Under the pieces are notes generated by a model. That model was not told the origin of the DNA and searched no databases. It saw only the letters and a program-made list of their open reading frames with translations. DNA of 64,000 bases from an uncultured Alloprevotella sp. Its GTDB lineage: Bacteria > Bacteroidota > Bacteroidia > Bacteroidales > Bacteroidaceae. Positions 7,193 to 15,688 of the stretch are shown one piece after another. A program made the position numbers and the translations under genes. Position 1 is the first letter of the stretch. The number at the start of each line of letters is the position of its first letter. The DNA lies in the NCBI GenBank assembly GCA_944322095.1, contig CALUNU010000014.1:1-64000 (forward strand), written 5' to 3'.

Positions 7193-8194
7193 TTATTGCA
7201 GGTTCGGGTTGATTTCGCCCCACTTTTCGATGGGCGGCAACACGCCGAGACCAATCACCTCGTCGCGCATCGTGCAGAGGTGCTCGTAGCTCTTGCGCAA
7301 GGCAGCCATTTCTTCGGGCGTACCCGTCACCTCTTCATAAGCGGCGCCGTTGGCGGTGATGGTTACCTCCATGGCCATCATGATGTGGCTGATGCCGTTG
7401 AACGAAACGTAGCGGCCTGCGGGCCAGCTGAAGGGAGCTCCGCCCATGGCGGCGCGTATCATCTCCACCGATACGTAGGCCGGGCTCTGGAACGAGGAGC
7501 GGCCGCGCAGGTTGATGATGTTGGCTCCGCCCTTCACCACCTTCTGCTGGATGTCGGCCCACTGCTCTTTCGTCAGTTTGTCGGTGCCGATGAGGTCCGT
7601 CAGGGGCGTGCCGTCCACCTTGGCCGTCGAGGCGAAGACGGCCATCTGCTCGCCGTGGCCGCCATAGGTGCGGCAGCCCGTCACGCGGCTCTGCTCCACG
7701 CCGAAGTGCTTGGCCAGCTCGCTTTGCAGGCGGATGCTGTCGAGGGCAGCGAGCGTCGTCACCTGCGAGGGCTTCAGGCCCGACCACAGCAGCGTTACGA
7801 GGCCCGTGATGTCGGCGGGGTTGAAGATGATGACCACGTGCTTCACGTCGGGGCAGTAGCTCTTGATGTCTTTACCCAGCTGCTCGGCCACGCCGGCGTT
7901 GCCCTTGAGCAGGTCTTCGCGCGTCATGCCCTGTTTGCGGGGAGCGCCGCCCGAAGATATGATGTATTTGGAACCCGTGAGGGCTTCCTTCACGTCGGTG
8001 GTGAACGTAAAGTTGACACCCTCGAAACCGCAGTGGCGCATTTCCTCGACCACGCCTTCCAGGCCCGGGGCGTAAACGTCATACAGGCAGATGTTGGGGG
8101 TGAGACGCATCATGGCTGCACACTGGGCCATGTTAGAACCGATCATGCCGGCGGCGCCGACGATTGTCAGTTTCTCGTTTGTCAGAAATTCCAT
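7193..8194 (-). CDS. mdh: NAD-dependent malate dehydrogenase
   Basis: The enzyme oxidises malate to oxaloacetate, or the reverse in the fumarate-respiring branch used by Bacteroidales. The 333-residue protein has the Rossmann loop GAAGMIG (13-19), substrate arginines Arg86 and Arg92 in RKQGMTRED, Asn125 in NPAD, Arg155 in LDSIRL and the proton-relay His180 in YGGHGEQM. Length and motifs fit the Bacteroidales mdh type, which is slightly longer than the E. coli form. The gene is flanked by a terminator on its 3' side and is divergent from the aminopeptidase P gene; a -7 element is at 8302-8309. Confidence 0.95.
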   Translation of the reverse strand: MEFLTNEKLTIVGAAGMIGSNMAQCAAMMRLTPNICLYDVYAPGLEGVVEEMRHCGFEGVNFTFTTDVKEALTGSKYIISSGGAPRKQGMTREDLLKGNAGVAEQLGKDIKSYCPDVKHVVIIFNPADITGLVTLLWSGLKPSQVTTLAALDSIRLQSELAKHFGVEQSRVTGCRTYGGHGEQMAVFASTAKVDGTPLTDLIGTDKLTKEQWADIQQKVVKGGANIINLRGRSSFQSPAYVSVEMIRAAMGGAPFSWPAGRYVSFNGISHIMMAMEVTITANGAAYEEVTGTPEEMAALRKSYEHLCTMRDEVIGLGVLPPIEKWGEINPNLQ

Positions 8195-8301
8195 AGTCGT
8201 AATGTTTTATAGAAAAGTTGTCGTTGTCGTTTCATGCGGCCCCGGCCGTGGCGCGTGTGGCGTGCGGGCCGGGGCGCGGGCTCTCCCGCTCAACCGCGTA
8301 G

Positions 8302-8309
8302 CAAAATTA
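8302..8309 (-). promoter_or_regulatory. -7 element of mdh promoter
   Basis: TAATTTTG on the minus strand matches TAnnTTTG. It implies a leader of roughly 100 bases. No good -33 TTTG is visible. Confidence 0.45.
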
Positions 8310-8395
8310 CGAATAATCCCTCGGCCGCCGGCGGAGCGGACGGGGCTTTTTTCTTTAATAAAGGCTAAATGTCCGGCAAGTGGCGCAGGTTGTCG

Positions 8396-8403
8396 TACCT
8401 TTG
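8396..8403 (+). promoter_or_regulatory. -7 element of aminopeptidase P promoter
   Basis: TACCTTTG matches TAnnTTTG and lies about 90 bases before the ATG at 8495. The divergent spacer 8195-8494 contains this and the mdh promoter and no gene. Confidence 0.5.
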
Positions 8404-8494
8404 TGGCGAGGGGCCCGCGTGCGCGGCCTTTTCTGCGGCGGCCGCGGCCTGCGGGCTTTGCTGCCGCGCTTTGTTTTTATATAACGACACACGT

Positions 8495-10297
8495 ATGAAT
8501 GGTTCACACATCACCGAAAGAGTGGCGGCCCTGCGCCGCCTGATGGCCGCCCGCGGATGGGCCGCCGTCGTTGTGCCCACGGGCGACCCCCATGGCAACG
8601 AGTATCCCCTCGACCGCTGGAAGCTGCGCGAGTGGCTCACGGGTTTTACGGGTTCGGCCGGAACGGCCGTCGTCGCGGCCACTGACGCCGCGCTCTGGAC
8701 CGACTCGCGCTATTGGCTGGCGGCCGAAGAGGTGCTCTCGGGAACGCCCTTCAGCCTGATGCGCGAGGGAGCGACCGGCACGCCCACGCCGGCCCGGTGG
8801 CTGCAAGAGCTGCACGTTGTGGGCGAGGTGGCTGTGCCGTATGAGGCCATAGCGCGCGCCGACTGTCGCCGCCTTTCCGAGCAGCTTGGCGACGGCCTCG
8901 CGCTCTGCCCCCTGCCCGAGGCCGACGTCGACGCCCTCTGGCCCGACCGCCCCGCCCTGCCCGATGCTCCCTTCGAGGTGCAGCCCGACGAGCTGGCCGG
9001 CCAGACGGCGGCCGCGAAGCTCGAACAGCTGCGGGCCGACGACCGCGCTTTCGGGCCCGGCCCGACGGTTCGCCTCGTGGGCAACGGGGCCGACATTGCC
9101 TGGCTGCTCAACCTGCGCGGCAACGACATCCCCTACAACCCCGTCGTTACGGCCTGGCTGCTCGTAGAGGATGGCGGGGGCACGCTCTTTGCCGACGCCC
9201 GCAAGGTGACGCCTGCCGTGGCCGCCCGGCTCGAAGCGCTGGGCATCGGCGTGCGGCCCTACGACGCCTGGCCTGAGGCGTTGCGTGCGAGCCCGGCGTC
9301 GGAGTGTAAGCTGCTGGTCGACCCATCTGTGCCGCAGGCCGTCGTCGACGCCGCTGCCGGGTCCGGGGCCACGCTGGACATCGTCCCGTCGGGCGTAGAG
9401 CACGAGCGCGCCGTGAAGAACGAGGCCGAGGCGGAGGGCTTCCGCCGTGCCATGCTGCGCGACGGCGCGGCCCTGGTGCGCTTTCGCCGCCGGCTCGACG
9501 ATGCCATGGCCGGTGGCGGGCGGCTCACCGAGATGGACGTCGACCGCCTGCTCACCGCCGAGCGCGCCAGGGAGGAGGGCTTCCGCGGCCTGAGCTTTGC
9601 CACCATAGCCGCCTACGGGCCCCACGGCGCCATCGTCCACTATGAGGCCACGCCCGACACCGACGCCCCCCTCCTGCCCCGCGGCTTCCTGCTGCTCGAC
9701 AGCGGGGCGCAATACATCGACGGCACCACCGACGTGACGCGCACCATCCCCCTGGGCCCGCTCACCGACGAGGAGCGCCGCGTCTACACGCTCGTCCTGA
9801 AGGGCCACATCGCCCTGTCGCGCTGCCGCTTCCCCGAGGGCACCACGGGCTTGCAGCTCGACCTGGCGGCGCGCTACGCCATGTGGCAGGAGGGCTACGA
9901 CTTTGGTCACGGCACGGGCCACGGCGTGGGCTCGCACCTCTGCGTGCACGAGGGGCCCCACCAGATACGCAAGGACGTGCGCCCCTGCACGCTCCTGCCC
10001 CTTGCGGCGGGCATGACCGTGACGGACGAGCCGGGCGTCTACCTGGCCGGCCGTTTCGGCGTGCGCATCGAGAACACGCTGCTCGTGCGGCGCGACGCGG
10101 CGCACCCGGGCTTCCTCTGCTTTGAGCCCCTCACGCTCTGCCCCTTCGACCTCGACCCCGTCGACCTGGCCCTGCTCACGGCGCCCGAACGCGCCTGGCT
10201 CAACGCCTACCACGACCGCGTGCGCGAGGCCCTTGGCCCCCGCCTCGACGACGAGGCCGACCGCCGCTGGCTCCTGCACGCCACGCGCCACGTCTGA
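8495..10297 (+). CDS. Xaa-Pro aminopeptidase (three-domain aminopeptidase P)
   Basis: The enzyme removes an N-terminal residue preceding proline, using two metal ions. The 600-residue length and two creatinase-like N-terminal domains (about 1-145 and 160-310) match the eukaryote-like long form rather than E. coli PepP. The C-terminal pita-bread domain carries the five metal ligands Asp402 and Asp413 (LLLDSGAQYIDGTTDVTR), His476 (GTGHGVGSH), Glu512 (DEPGVY) and Glu526 (RIENTLL). The ATG at 8495 is chosen because it opens the conserved ITERVAALRRLM segment; an in-frame ATG at 8369 lies before the promoter -7 element. There is no signal peptide, so the enzyme is cytoplasmic. Confidence 0.93.
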   Translation: MNGSHITERVAALRRLMAARGWAAVVVPTGDPHGNEYPLDRWKLREWLTGFTGSAGTAVVAATDAALWTDSRYWLAAEEVLSGTPFSLMREGATGTPTPARWLQELHVVGEVAVPYEAIARADCRRLSEQLGDGLALCPLPEADVDALWPDRPALPDAPFEVQPDELAGQTAAAKLEQLRADDRAFGPGPTVRLVGNGADIAWLLNLRGNDIPYNPVVTAWLLVEDGGGTLFADARKVTPAVAARLEALGIGVRPYDAWPEALRASPASECKLLVDPSVPQAVVDAAAGSGATLDIVPSGVEHERAVKNEAEAEGFRRAMLRDGAALVRFRRRLDDAMAGGGRLTEMDVDRLLTAERAREEGFRGLSFATIAAYGPHGAIVHYEATPDTDAPLLPRGFLLLDSGAQYIDGTTDVTRTIPLGPLTDEERRVYTLVLKGHIALSRCRFPEGTTGLQLDLAARYAMWQEGYDFGHGTGHGVGSHLCVHEGPHQIRKDVRPCTLLPLAAGMTVTDEPGVYLAGRFGVRIENTLLVRRDAAHPGFLCFEPLTLCPFDLDPVDLALLTAPERAWLNAYHDRVREALGPRLDDEADRRWLLHATRHV

Positions 10298-10351
10298 GGG
10301 CCCCCGCCCGCGCCGGCTCCGAGGCATGCGCGGCAGCATGCGCGGGGCTGT

Positions 10352-10703
10352 GCGCTATATGTCAAACCGTTAAAGCGGACGGCCATGGCCGTCCGCTTTT
10401 TAGCGTTGCATCCGTGCCTCCATGCGGCTTTCGTGTGCATCCATGGGACCGATTTGAATTTCCATCCCATGGAATCGCCGATCCATGGGATGGAAATCGC
10501 GATCCATGGGCACTTTCGAGAGGAAAATTGGGGTCGATTTGTGTCATATAGTGTCGAAAAAACCATTTTCAGCCGTCCCTGCGGCGGGGCTTCGCACGGA
10601 TGTGTTTCATTATCAGACGTTTCTGATTTTCGCGTATTTGCGAGCGAAGGCGCGAGCGGTCGAAAATAATCGATTCTCCGTGTTAAAAAACAGCGGAGCG
10701 GAC
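10352..10703 (+). repeat. Dispersed ~350-bp element, copy A
   Basis: One of four related copies (others at 37984-38336, 44079-44418, 54070-54421). The left end is GCGCTATATGTCAAA and the right end CTCCGTGTTAAAAAACAGCG. Near the left end is a perfect 28-base palindrome (10372-10399, half AAAGCGGACGGCCA) followed by T residues, which can terminate transcription of the aminopeptidase gene. The centre holds a perfect 15-bp hairpin (TTTCCATCCCATGGA at 10459-10473 with its complement at 10482-10496). A further conserved CATATAG/TGTCG box lies at 10545-10555. No frame is shared between copies. Confidence 0.8.
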
Positions 10704-10740
10704 AGAGTGAAAGGGGCCCGCGGTCGCGCGCGGAGCGCCC

Positions 10741-10919
10741 TTAGGAGGGGCGGCATTCCTGCCGCCCACAGTGCGGGGCAAGCCCCCGCATAGGCATCTC
10801 TCCTCGTCCGCACGGGAAATCCACCACGTAGAGACGCGATTCATCGCGTCTCACCCGCTCGGGGCGCGGCCCCGCACCGACATTCTTGCCAGTGGGCGGC
10901 AGGAATGCCGCCCCTCCTA
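10741..10919. repeat. Inverted pair of GGCGGCATTCC palindromes
   Basis: TTAGGAGGGGCGGCATTCCT and the adjoining GCCGCCCACA (10741-10770) recur in inverted orientation at 10891-10919. Each unit is itself a hairpin (GGGCGGCA/TGCCGCCC with a 4-base loop). The same pair, inverted relative to this one, sits beside copy B at 37830-37947, and the sequence joining copy A to the first unit is also similar there, so it is one composite repeat. Confidence 0.75.
10828..10852. repeat. GAGACGCGAT hairpin repeat, copy 1
   Basis: GTAGAGACGCGAT followed by TCATCGCGTCTC forms a hairpin. Further copies are at 37789-37813 and 56080-56104, each with the same flank (CCACGTAGAG). This is a widespread type of small intergenic palindrome. 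Confidence 0.75.
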
Positions 10920-10949
10920 CGACCGACATCCCCCGCTGCGGCATAAAAC

Positions 10950-10982
10950 ACAAAGAGACGCATATTTTATGCGTCTCTTTGT
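10950..10982. terminator. Terminator after the EnvC-like gene
   Basis: A perfect 14-bp stem (ACAAAGAGACGCAT with its complement, loop ATTTT) ends 20 bases before the stop of the minus-strand gene at 11003. Confidence 0.85.
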
Positions 10983-11002
10983 ATGCGTTCAGGCGCGCTG
11001 CG

Positions 11003-12355
11003 TTACAGGGCGAGCCACGATTCGGGGTTGAGCAGGCGGGTTGTCTTTGTGCCGCTTACCTCTTGGCGCAGCTGGAAGTGGAGGGTGGCGTTGCCCGAGG
11101 CGTCGGGGGCGATGGGGCCGAGGGTCTGGCCCGTCTTGACCTGCTGGCCCTGGCGCACCTTGGTGGAGGTGAGGTTGCAGTAGAGCGAGTAGTAGTTGCC
11201 GTGGCGCACGATGACGTTGTACATGCCGCTGAGGGCAAAGATATAGGTCACCTCGCCGTCGAAGATGGCGCGGGCGTTGGCGCCGCGGCGGCCCGTGATG
11301 TTGACGCCCTTGTTGTCGAGCTGTACGCCCGAGAGGTCGGTCACGAGGTTGCGCCCGAAGCGGCCCGAGAGGGTGTAGCCGCCGGTGATGGGCACGGGCA
11401 GGCGGCCGCGGTTGGCGGCGAAGCTGCTGCTCAGCTTGCGGTCCACCTTGTCGGCCTCGTTGAAGCGCGGCGTGGCCGTCTTGCCGCGGCTCGACGACGA
11501 GGAACTCTTGCTCTTCGATTTGCCCTTGTTGCGCGCGGCGCGGCGGCGTTCGGCCTCCTCTTCCTTGCGGCGGCGCTCCGCCTCGCGGCGCCGGCGGGCC
11601 TCAGCCTCCTTGCGGCGGCGTTCGGCGGCGGCAATCTCTTGTTGTATGAGCTTTTCGATGCGGGCGTTCAGGGCGTTATACTGCTTGCGCTGCCGGCTGA
11701 CGGCCTGTTGCAGCTCTTTCTGCTTCTTGCCCAGTTCGGCCACGATGGCTTCGCGCTCGCGCTGCTGGCTCTGCAGCTTTGTCTGCTGTGCACGCCCCTC
11801 GGCCAGCAGGCGGTCCTTTTGCGAACGTGTAGCCAGCAGAGCCTGCTCTTTCTTGCGGAGCTCGGCCTCTTTCCGGGCTATCAGCTCGCCTTGTGCCCGT
11901 TGGAACTTGGAGTAGTCGCGCACGTAACGCAGACGGCGGTACATCTGGCGGAAGTCCTTGGCCGAGAAGATGAAGACCAGCTTGTTGTAGGCCATGCGGT
12001 TGCGGAACATGTAGTTCACCGAGCGGCGGTAGCTGCGCTTGCAGCGGTCCAGGTCGTCGCGCAGGGCGCGCAGCTGCTTCTGCATGGCGGCAATTTCTAC
12101 GTTCAGGGCGCTCACCTCGCTGCGTATGCCGTCGACATATTTCTGCTGCTCGCCTATTTGGGCGTTGAGCAGGGCTAAGTTGTTCATCTGCGTGCGCACG
12201 TCGCGCTTGGTGGAGCGCAGGAGCTGTTCCGACTGGCTTATTTTCTTTTGCAGCTGCGTGCGTTCGCCTTGCAGCTTGCGTATGTTCTTGTTCGTCTGGG
12301 CCGGGAGCGTCAGGCTGACGGCCAAGAGCGTTATGAGAAAGAGAAGTCGTTTCAT
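11003..12355 (-). CDS. EnvC-like coiled-coil protein with degenerate LytM (M23) domain
   Basis: The 450-residue exported protein (signal peptide about 1-19, ending LPAQ) has a long coiled coil (20-270), a basic and serine-rich linker (KGKSKSKSSSSSSRG) and a LytM domain (about 335-450). Active M23 peptidases need a His-x3-Asp pair and an HxH pair. Here the first His is missing (RFGRNLVTDL), and the usual Tyr-x-His-Leu is YCNL. Only LHFQLR is retained. The domain is therefore probably inactive and acts, like E. coli EnvC, as an activator of a cell-wall amidase during division. It is the last gene of the dut-TPR-DUF4292-EnvC operon. Confidence 0.88.
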   Translation of the reverse strand: MKRLLFLITLLAVSLTLPAQTNKNIRKLQGERTQLQKKISQSEQLLRSTKRDVRTQMNNLALLNAQIGEQQKYVDGIRSEVSALNVEIAAMQKQLRALRDDLDRCKRSYRRSVNYMFRNRMAYNKLVFIFSAKDFRQMYRRLRYVRDYSKFQRAQGELIARKEAELRKKEQALLATRSQKDRLLAEGRAQQTKLQSQQREREAIVAELGKKQKELQQAVSRQRKQYNALNARIEKLIQQEIAAAERRRKEAEARRRREAERRRKEEEAERRRAARNKGKSKSKSSSSSSRGKTATPRFNEADKVDRKLSSSFAANRGRLPVPITGGYTLSGRFGRNLVTDLSGVQLDNKGVNITGRRGANARAIFDGEVTYIFALSGMYNVIVRHGNYYSLYCNLTSTKVRQGQQVKTGQTLGPIAPDASGNATLHFQLRQEVSGTKTTRLLNPESWLAL

Positions 12356-12369
12356 GCGGAGTGGAAGTC

Positions 12370-13206
12370 TCAGAGTTTCATGAGCTCGCGGAAGATGTCT
12401 TCGGCGCTGCGCTGCTTATATTTGGGCGACACCTGCGTGCGCGTTTCCCAGTCGGCATCGTTGCCGATGCGGCTCAGCGAAAGACTCAGGGCAACGTCGC
12501 GTCCGACGCCCGTGAGCGAGGCCGACATGGTGGCGGGGAAGGGCCGTCCGCCCACGGTGGCAAAGTCGCCGTAGCGCCACTCGAAGCGGCCGGCAGGGGC
12601 GCCGGGCTTGCCCTCGACGGTGACGCGGTCGATGAGGCCGTTGCGCGTCACGGTGAGGAAGCCGTAGTTGAGCGCAGGGGCGTCGGCCAGCGTGAGCAGC
12701 GTGTGCTGCCCCTGCTCGGCGAGCGTAAATCGGTGGACGGCCGTGGCCACGTCGCGCACGCCGGGTACGAAGAGCTCGTTCCAGAAGAGGGCTTGCAGGG
12801 CGTAGAAGTCGAGCCCGGCGTGGGAGAGGAAGCCCAGGTCGGCATAGGCGGCGCGCACATACTGCTTGTTGAAGCGGTCGAGCACGAGGATGCCGTCGGG
12901 GGCAAATTCGAGGCGGCCCACCTCCATGCCCAGCACGGTGAGCGAGAGCTGCACCACCTCGCCGCGCTTCATGCGCAGGCTGCCGTTGCAGCTCAGGCTC
13001 TTGCCCCCGGCTTCGAGGCGCACCTTGATGCGCGCCGTCAGGGCGCTGGCCTGCTGGGCGTTGGCCGTTACGGTTTTCGTATAGTCGGCAGCCGTCGAGC
13101 GGGGCTGCACGGGCGCGTCCTTGCTGACGGAGCGCGACGAGCGGCACGACGTGAGCGCCAGCAGCGCCGCGCCTGCCACGATGAGGAAGATGTTGCGAAG
13201 AGTCAT
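12370..13206 (-). CDS. DUF4292 lipoprotein
   Basis: The 278-residue protein starts with a lipoprotein signal peptide (MTLRNIFLIVAGAALLALTS then Cys21). The mature part resembles the DUF4292 family of Bacteroidetes, a LolA/LolB-like beta fold that could carry lipid or lipoprotein at the inner face of the outer membrane. Visible pieces include 'NGSLRMKRGEVVQLSLTVLG' and 'PDGILVLDRFNKQYV', which read like the half-barrel strands of that fold. It is 15 bases upstream of the EnvC-like gene and downstream of the TPR gene. The transport role is inference from fold and position. Confidence 0.85.
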   Translation of the reverse strand: MTLRNIFLIVAGAALLALTSCRSSRSVSKDAPVQPRSTAADYTKTVTANAQQASALTARIKVRLEAGGKSLSCNGSLRMKRGEVVQLSLTVLGMEVGRLEFAPDGILVLDRFNKQYVRAAYADLGFLSHAGLDFYALQALFWNELFVPGVRDVATAVHRFTLAEQGQHTLLTLADAPALNYGFLTVTRNGLIDRVTVEGKPGAPAGRFEWRYGDFATVGGRPFPATMSASLTGVGRDVALSLSLSRIGNDADWETRTQVSPKYKQRSAEDIFRELMKL

Positions 13207-13254
13207 GGTCGTGAATGTATGTTGTGGCCCGGGCCTGCGGGCCGGGGCGGCCTC

Positions 13255-15084
13255 CTACCCCGCCACGTAGGTGCGGCGGGTCACCTTGCGTTCGAGCACG
13301 GCGCGGCGGTCGGCGTCGGGGCCGGCCTTCAGGGCGCGGCGCCAGAAGCCGAGGGCGGCCTCGCGCTCGCCACACTTGAAGTAGATGTCGCCGGCGTGCT
13401 CCAAGAGGTTGGCGTCGGGCTCGTCGCCGGCGTGGCGCAGCGTCTGGTCGATGTAGATGCGGGCCTGCGTGTACTGCCCCTTGACGAAGAGCACCCAGGC
13501 GTAGGTGTCGAGAAAGGTGGGGTCGTCGGGGGCGGAGCCAACGGCCTTGCGCGCCAGCTCCTCAGCCCGGTCGAGGCGCTCGCCGCGCAGGGAGAGGAAG
13601 TAGGCGTAGTTGTTCATGCAGAGATAGTTGTCGGGGTTGTAGACGAGGGCCGAGTCGTAGGCGGCATAGGCCTGCTCGTGGCGGCCGTCCTCGTAGTAGA
13701 GGTCGCCCAGCGTGGCGTAGAGGTCGGAGGCCAGCTCGCTGTCGGCCGAGGCGTCGATGCGGGCCGTTCCCCCTTCGAGCACCCGCAGCGCATCGGCGGG
13801 ACGGTCGAGGCGATAGAGGCAAAGGCCTTCGTAATAGTAGTAGACGAGCTGCGTCGGGCTGTACAGCCGTCCCTCGTGGCAGAGGTCGACGGCGGCCTGC
13901 ATGCTGTCGCGGCTCACGAGGAGCTGCAAGAGTTGCAGGCGGGCGCGGTCGTAGTCGGGCTCGACGGCCAGGATGGCGCGCATGGGGCGTTCGAGCGAGT
14001 CGGTCGGCAGGCCGATGGCCGACATGTAGAGGGCGCAGAGCTCGGCCACGGAGCGGTCGGCCTGGGGCAGGTCGAGGGCGCGGCGGAACAGGCCGAGCAC
14101 GCGCAGGCTGTCGGTGTGGCCGGCCTGCTGGGCGGCGGCCAGGGCCCGCAACACCTCGAAGCGCACGCGGCCGTCGGTGGCGCTGTCGGTGGCCAGGGCG
14201 TCGGCATAGGCGTTGTAGAGGCTGTCGGGGCCTTTCTTCTGGTAGAAGCTCAGGAGCGAGAGCTGGGCGTAGCTGTTGTGGGGCTCGGCGGCCAGCACGT
14301 CGCGATAGACGGCCAGCGCCATCGTGTCGTGGCCGTTTTCCTCGTAGAGGTCGCCCAGCAAGACGCGGTAGCGCAGGTCGTAGGGGTATTCGGCGCAAAG
14401 TTCCTCGATGGTGGCGTAGGCGTTTGCGTCGTCCTTCATGCGGAGATATATCTTGAACTTTTCGAGGCTGTACGTCTCGTTCTTGCCTTCCAGCTTTTCA
14501 AGACGGTTCAGGGCGCGGATGGCGCCGTTGTAGTCGTCGGTGGTCTCATAGAGCGAGACGAGCATCGAGAGCAGTTCGGTCGACGGCTCGCGGCGCGCCA
14601 TCTCCTCGACAATGCGTATGGCGGGGGCGTAGTCGGCCTCGTTGATGTAGAAATTGGCAAGAGTCGACTTGTAAAACTTGTTCGTGGGGTCGAGCGCCAC
14701 GGCGCGGCGCAGGAGCGAGTCGCAGCGCCGGAGGTGCAGGCTGTCGGCCCCGGCGGGGCGCGCCAGCTCGAGCAGGGCCAGCTCGTAGAGGGCCTCGGGC
14801 GCGTCGGGGTTGATGCGCAGCGCGGCCGAGAGCAGTTCGTGCTCGGCGTCGTGCTCGCCCTTTTGCTTGCGGCACATGGCTTCGAGGAAAAGCTCGTCGA
14901 AGCGCCGCTGCTGCCCGTAGCTCAGGGCGGCGCGGGCCGTGGCGCCGGCAGGGGCCGCCGGGGCCGACGTGCGGGGCGACGTGCCGCCGCAGGCCGTGGC
15001 CAGCACAAGGGTCACCAGGGCCAGCGCGAGGGCACTGACGCGGGGTGCATGCCGGAAAATGTGGAAGAGAGGGCGGAGGAGCAT
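13255..15084 (-). CDS. Tetratricopeptide-repeat lipoprotein
   Basis: The 609-residue protein has a signal peptide with a lipobox ending at Cys32 (LVLATAC) and then successive TPR helices over most of its length. Clear units include 'ALYELALLELARP', 'SLLRRAVALDPTNKFYKSTLANFYI', 'ALAVYRDVLAAEPHNSYAQL' and 'AYAAYDSALVYNPDNYLCMNNYAYFL'. TPR proteins are scaffolds. This one follows dut by 11 bases and precedes DUF4292, an arrangement conserved in Bacteroidales and suggestive of a role in outer-membrane or cell-wall assembly. The start at 15084 is used because it opens the signal peptide; the frame is open further upstream, but only through dut. Confidence 0.88.
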   Translation of the reverse strand: MLLRPLFHIFRHAPRVSALALALVTLVLATACGGTSPRTSAPAAPAGATARAALSYGQQRRFDELFLEAMCRKQKGEHDAEHELLSAALRINPDAPEALYELALLELARPAGADSLHLRRCDSLLRRAVALDPTNKFYKSTLANFYINEADYAPAIRIVEEMARREPSTELLSMLVSLYETTDDYNGAIRALNRLEKLEGKNETYSLEKFKIYLRMKDDANAYATIEELCAEYPYDLRYRVLLGDLYEENGHDTMALAVYRDVLAAEPHNSYAQLSLLSFYQKKGPDSLYNAYADALATDSATDGRVRFEVLRALAAAQQAGHTDSLRVLGLFRRALDLPQADRSVAELCALYMSAIGLPTDSLERPMRAILAVEPDYDRARLQLLQLLVSRDSMQAAVDLCHEGRLYSPTQLVYYYYEGLCLYRLDRPADALRVLEGGTARIDASADSELASDLYATLGDLYYEDGRHEQAYAAYDSALVYNPDNYLCMNNYAYFLSLRGERLDRAEELARKAVGSAPDDPTFLDTYAWVLFVKGQYTQARIYIDQTLRHAGDEPDANLLEHAGDIYFKCGEREAALGFWRRALKAGPDADRRAVLERKVTRRTYVAG

Positions 15085-15095
15085 GGGCGGCGAGG

Positions 15096-15530
<435 letters not shown>

Positions 15531-15559
15531 GGAATGAGCAAAGCGTCTTGTTAAGCGAA

Positions 15560-15567
15560 CAAAAGTA
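15560..15567 (-). promoter_or_regulatory. -7 element of dut operon promoter
   Basis: TACTTTTG on the minus strand, 30 bases upstream of the dut start. No clear -33 box. Confidence 0.5.
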
Positions 15568-15632
15568 AGGAAATCCGGGCGAAAACGCCCCACTTTTCGC
15601 GAAAAAAGCGGCGGCGCCCCGTTTTTTTGACC

Positions 15633-15640
15633 TACATTTG
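15633..15640 (+). promoter_or_regulatory. -7 element of dgt promoter
   Basis: TACATTTG matches TAnnTTTG and lies about 50 bases before the dgt start. It shows that the TTG at 15638 cannot be the start codon. Confidence 0.5.
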
Positions 15641-15688
15641 CACGCGGCCGCGCCCAAGGGGACGGCGGCCGCCGATATGCCACGACTT

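Noticed and set aside
10385..10793. Short frames inside the ~350-bp element copies as possible encoded proteins
   Set aside because: Frames differ in register and sequence between the four copies, and none is conserved. Changes follow base pairing and not codon positions.
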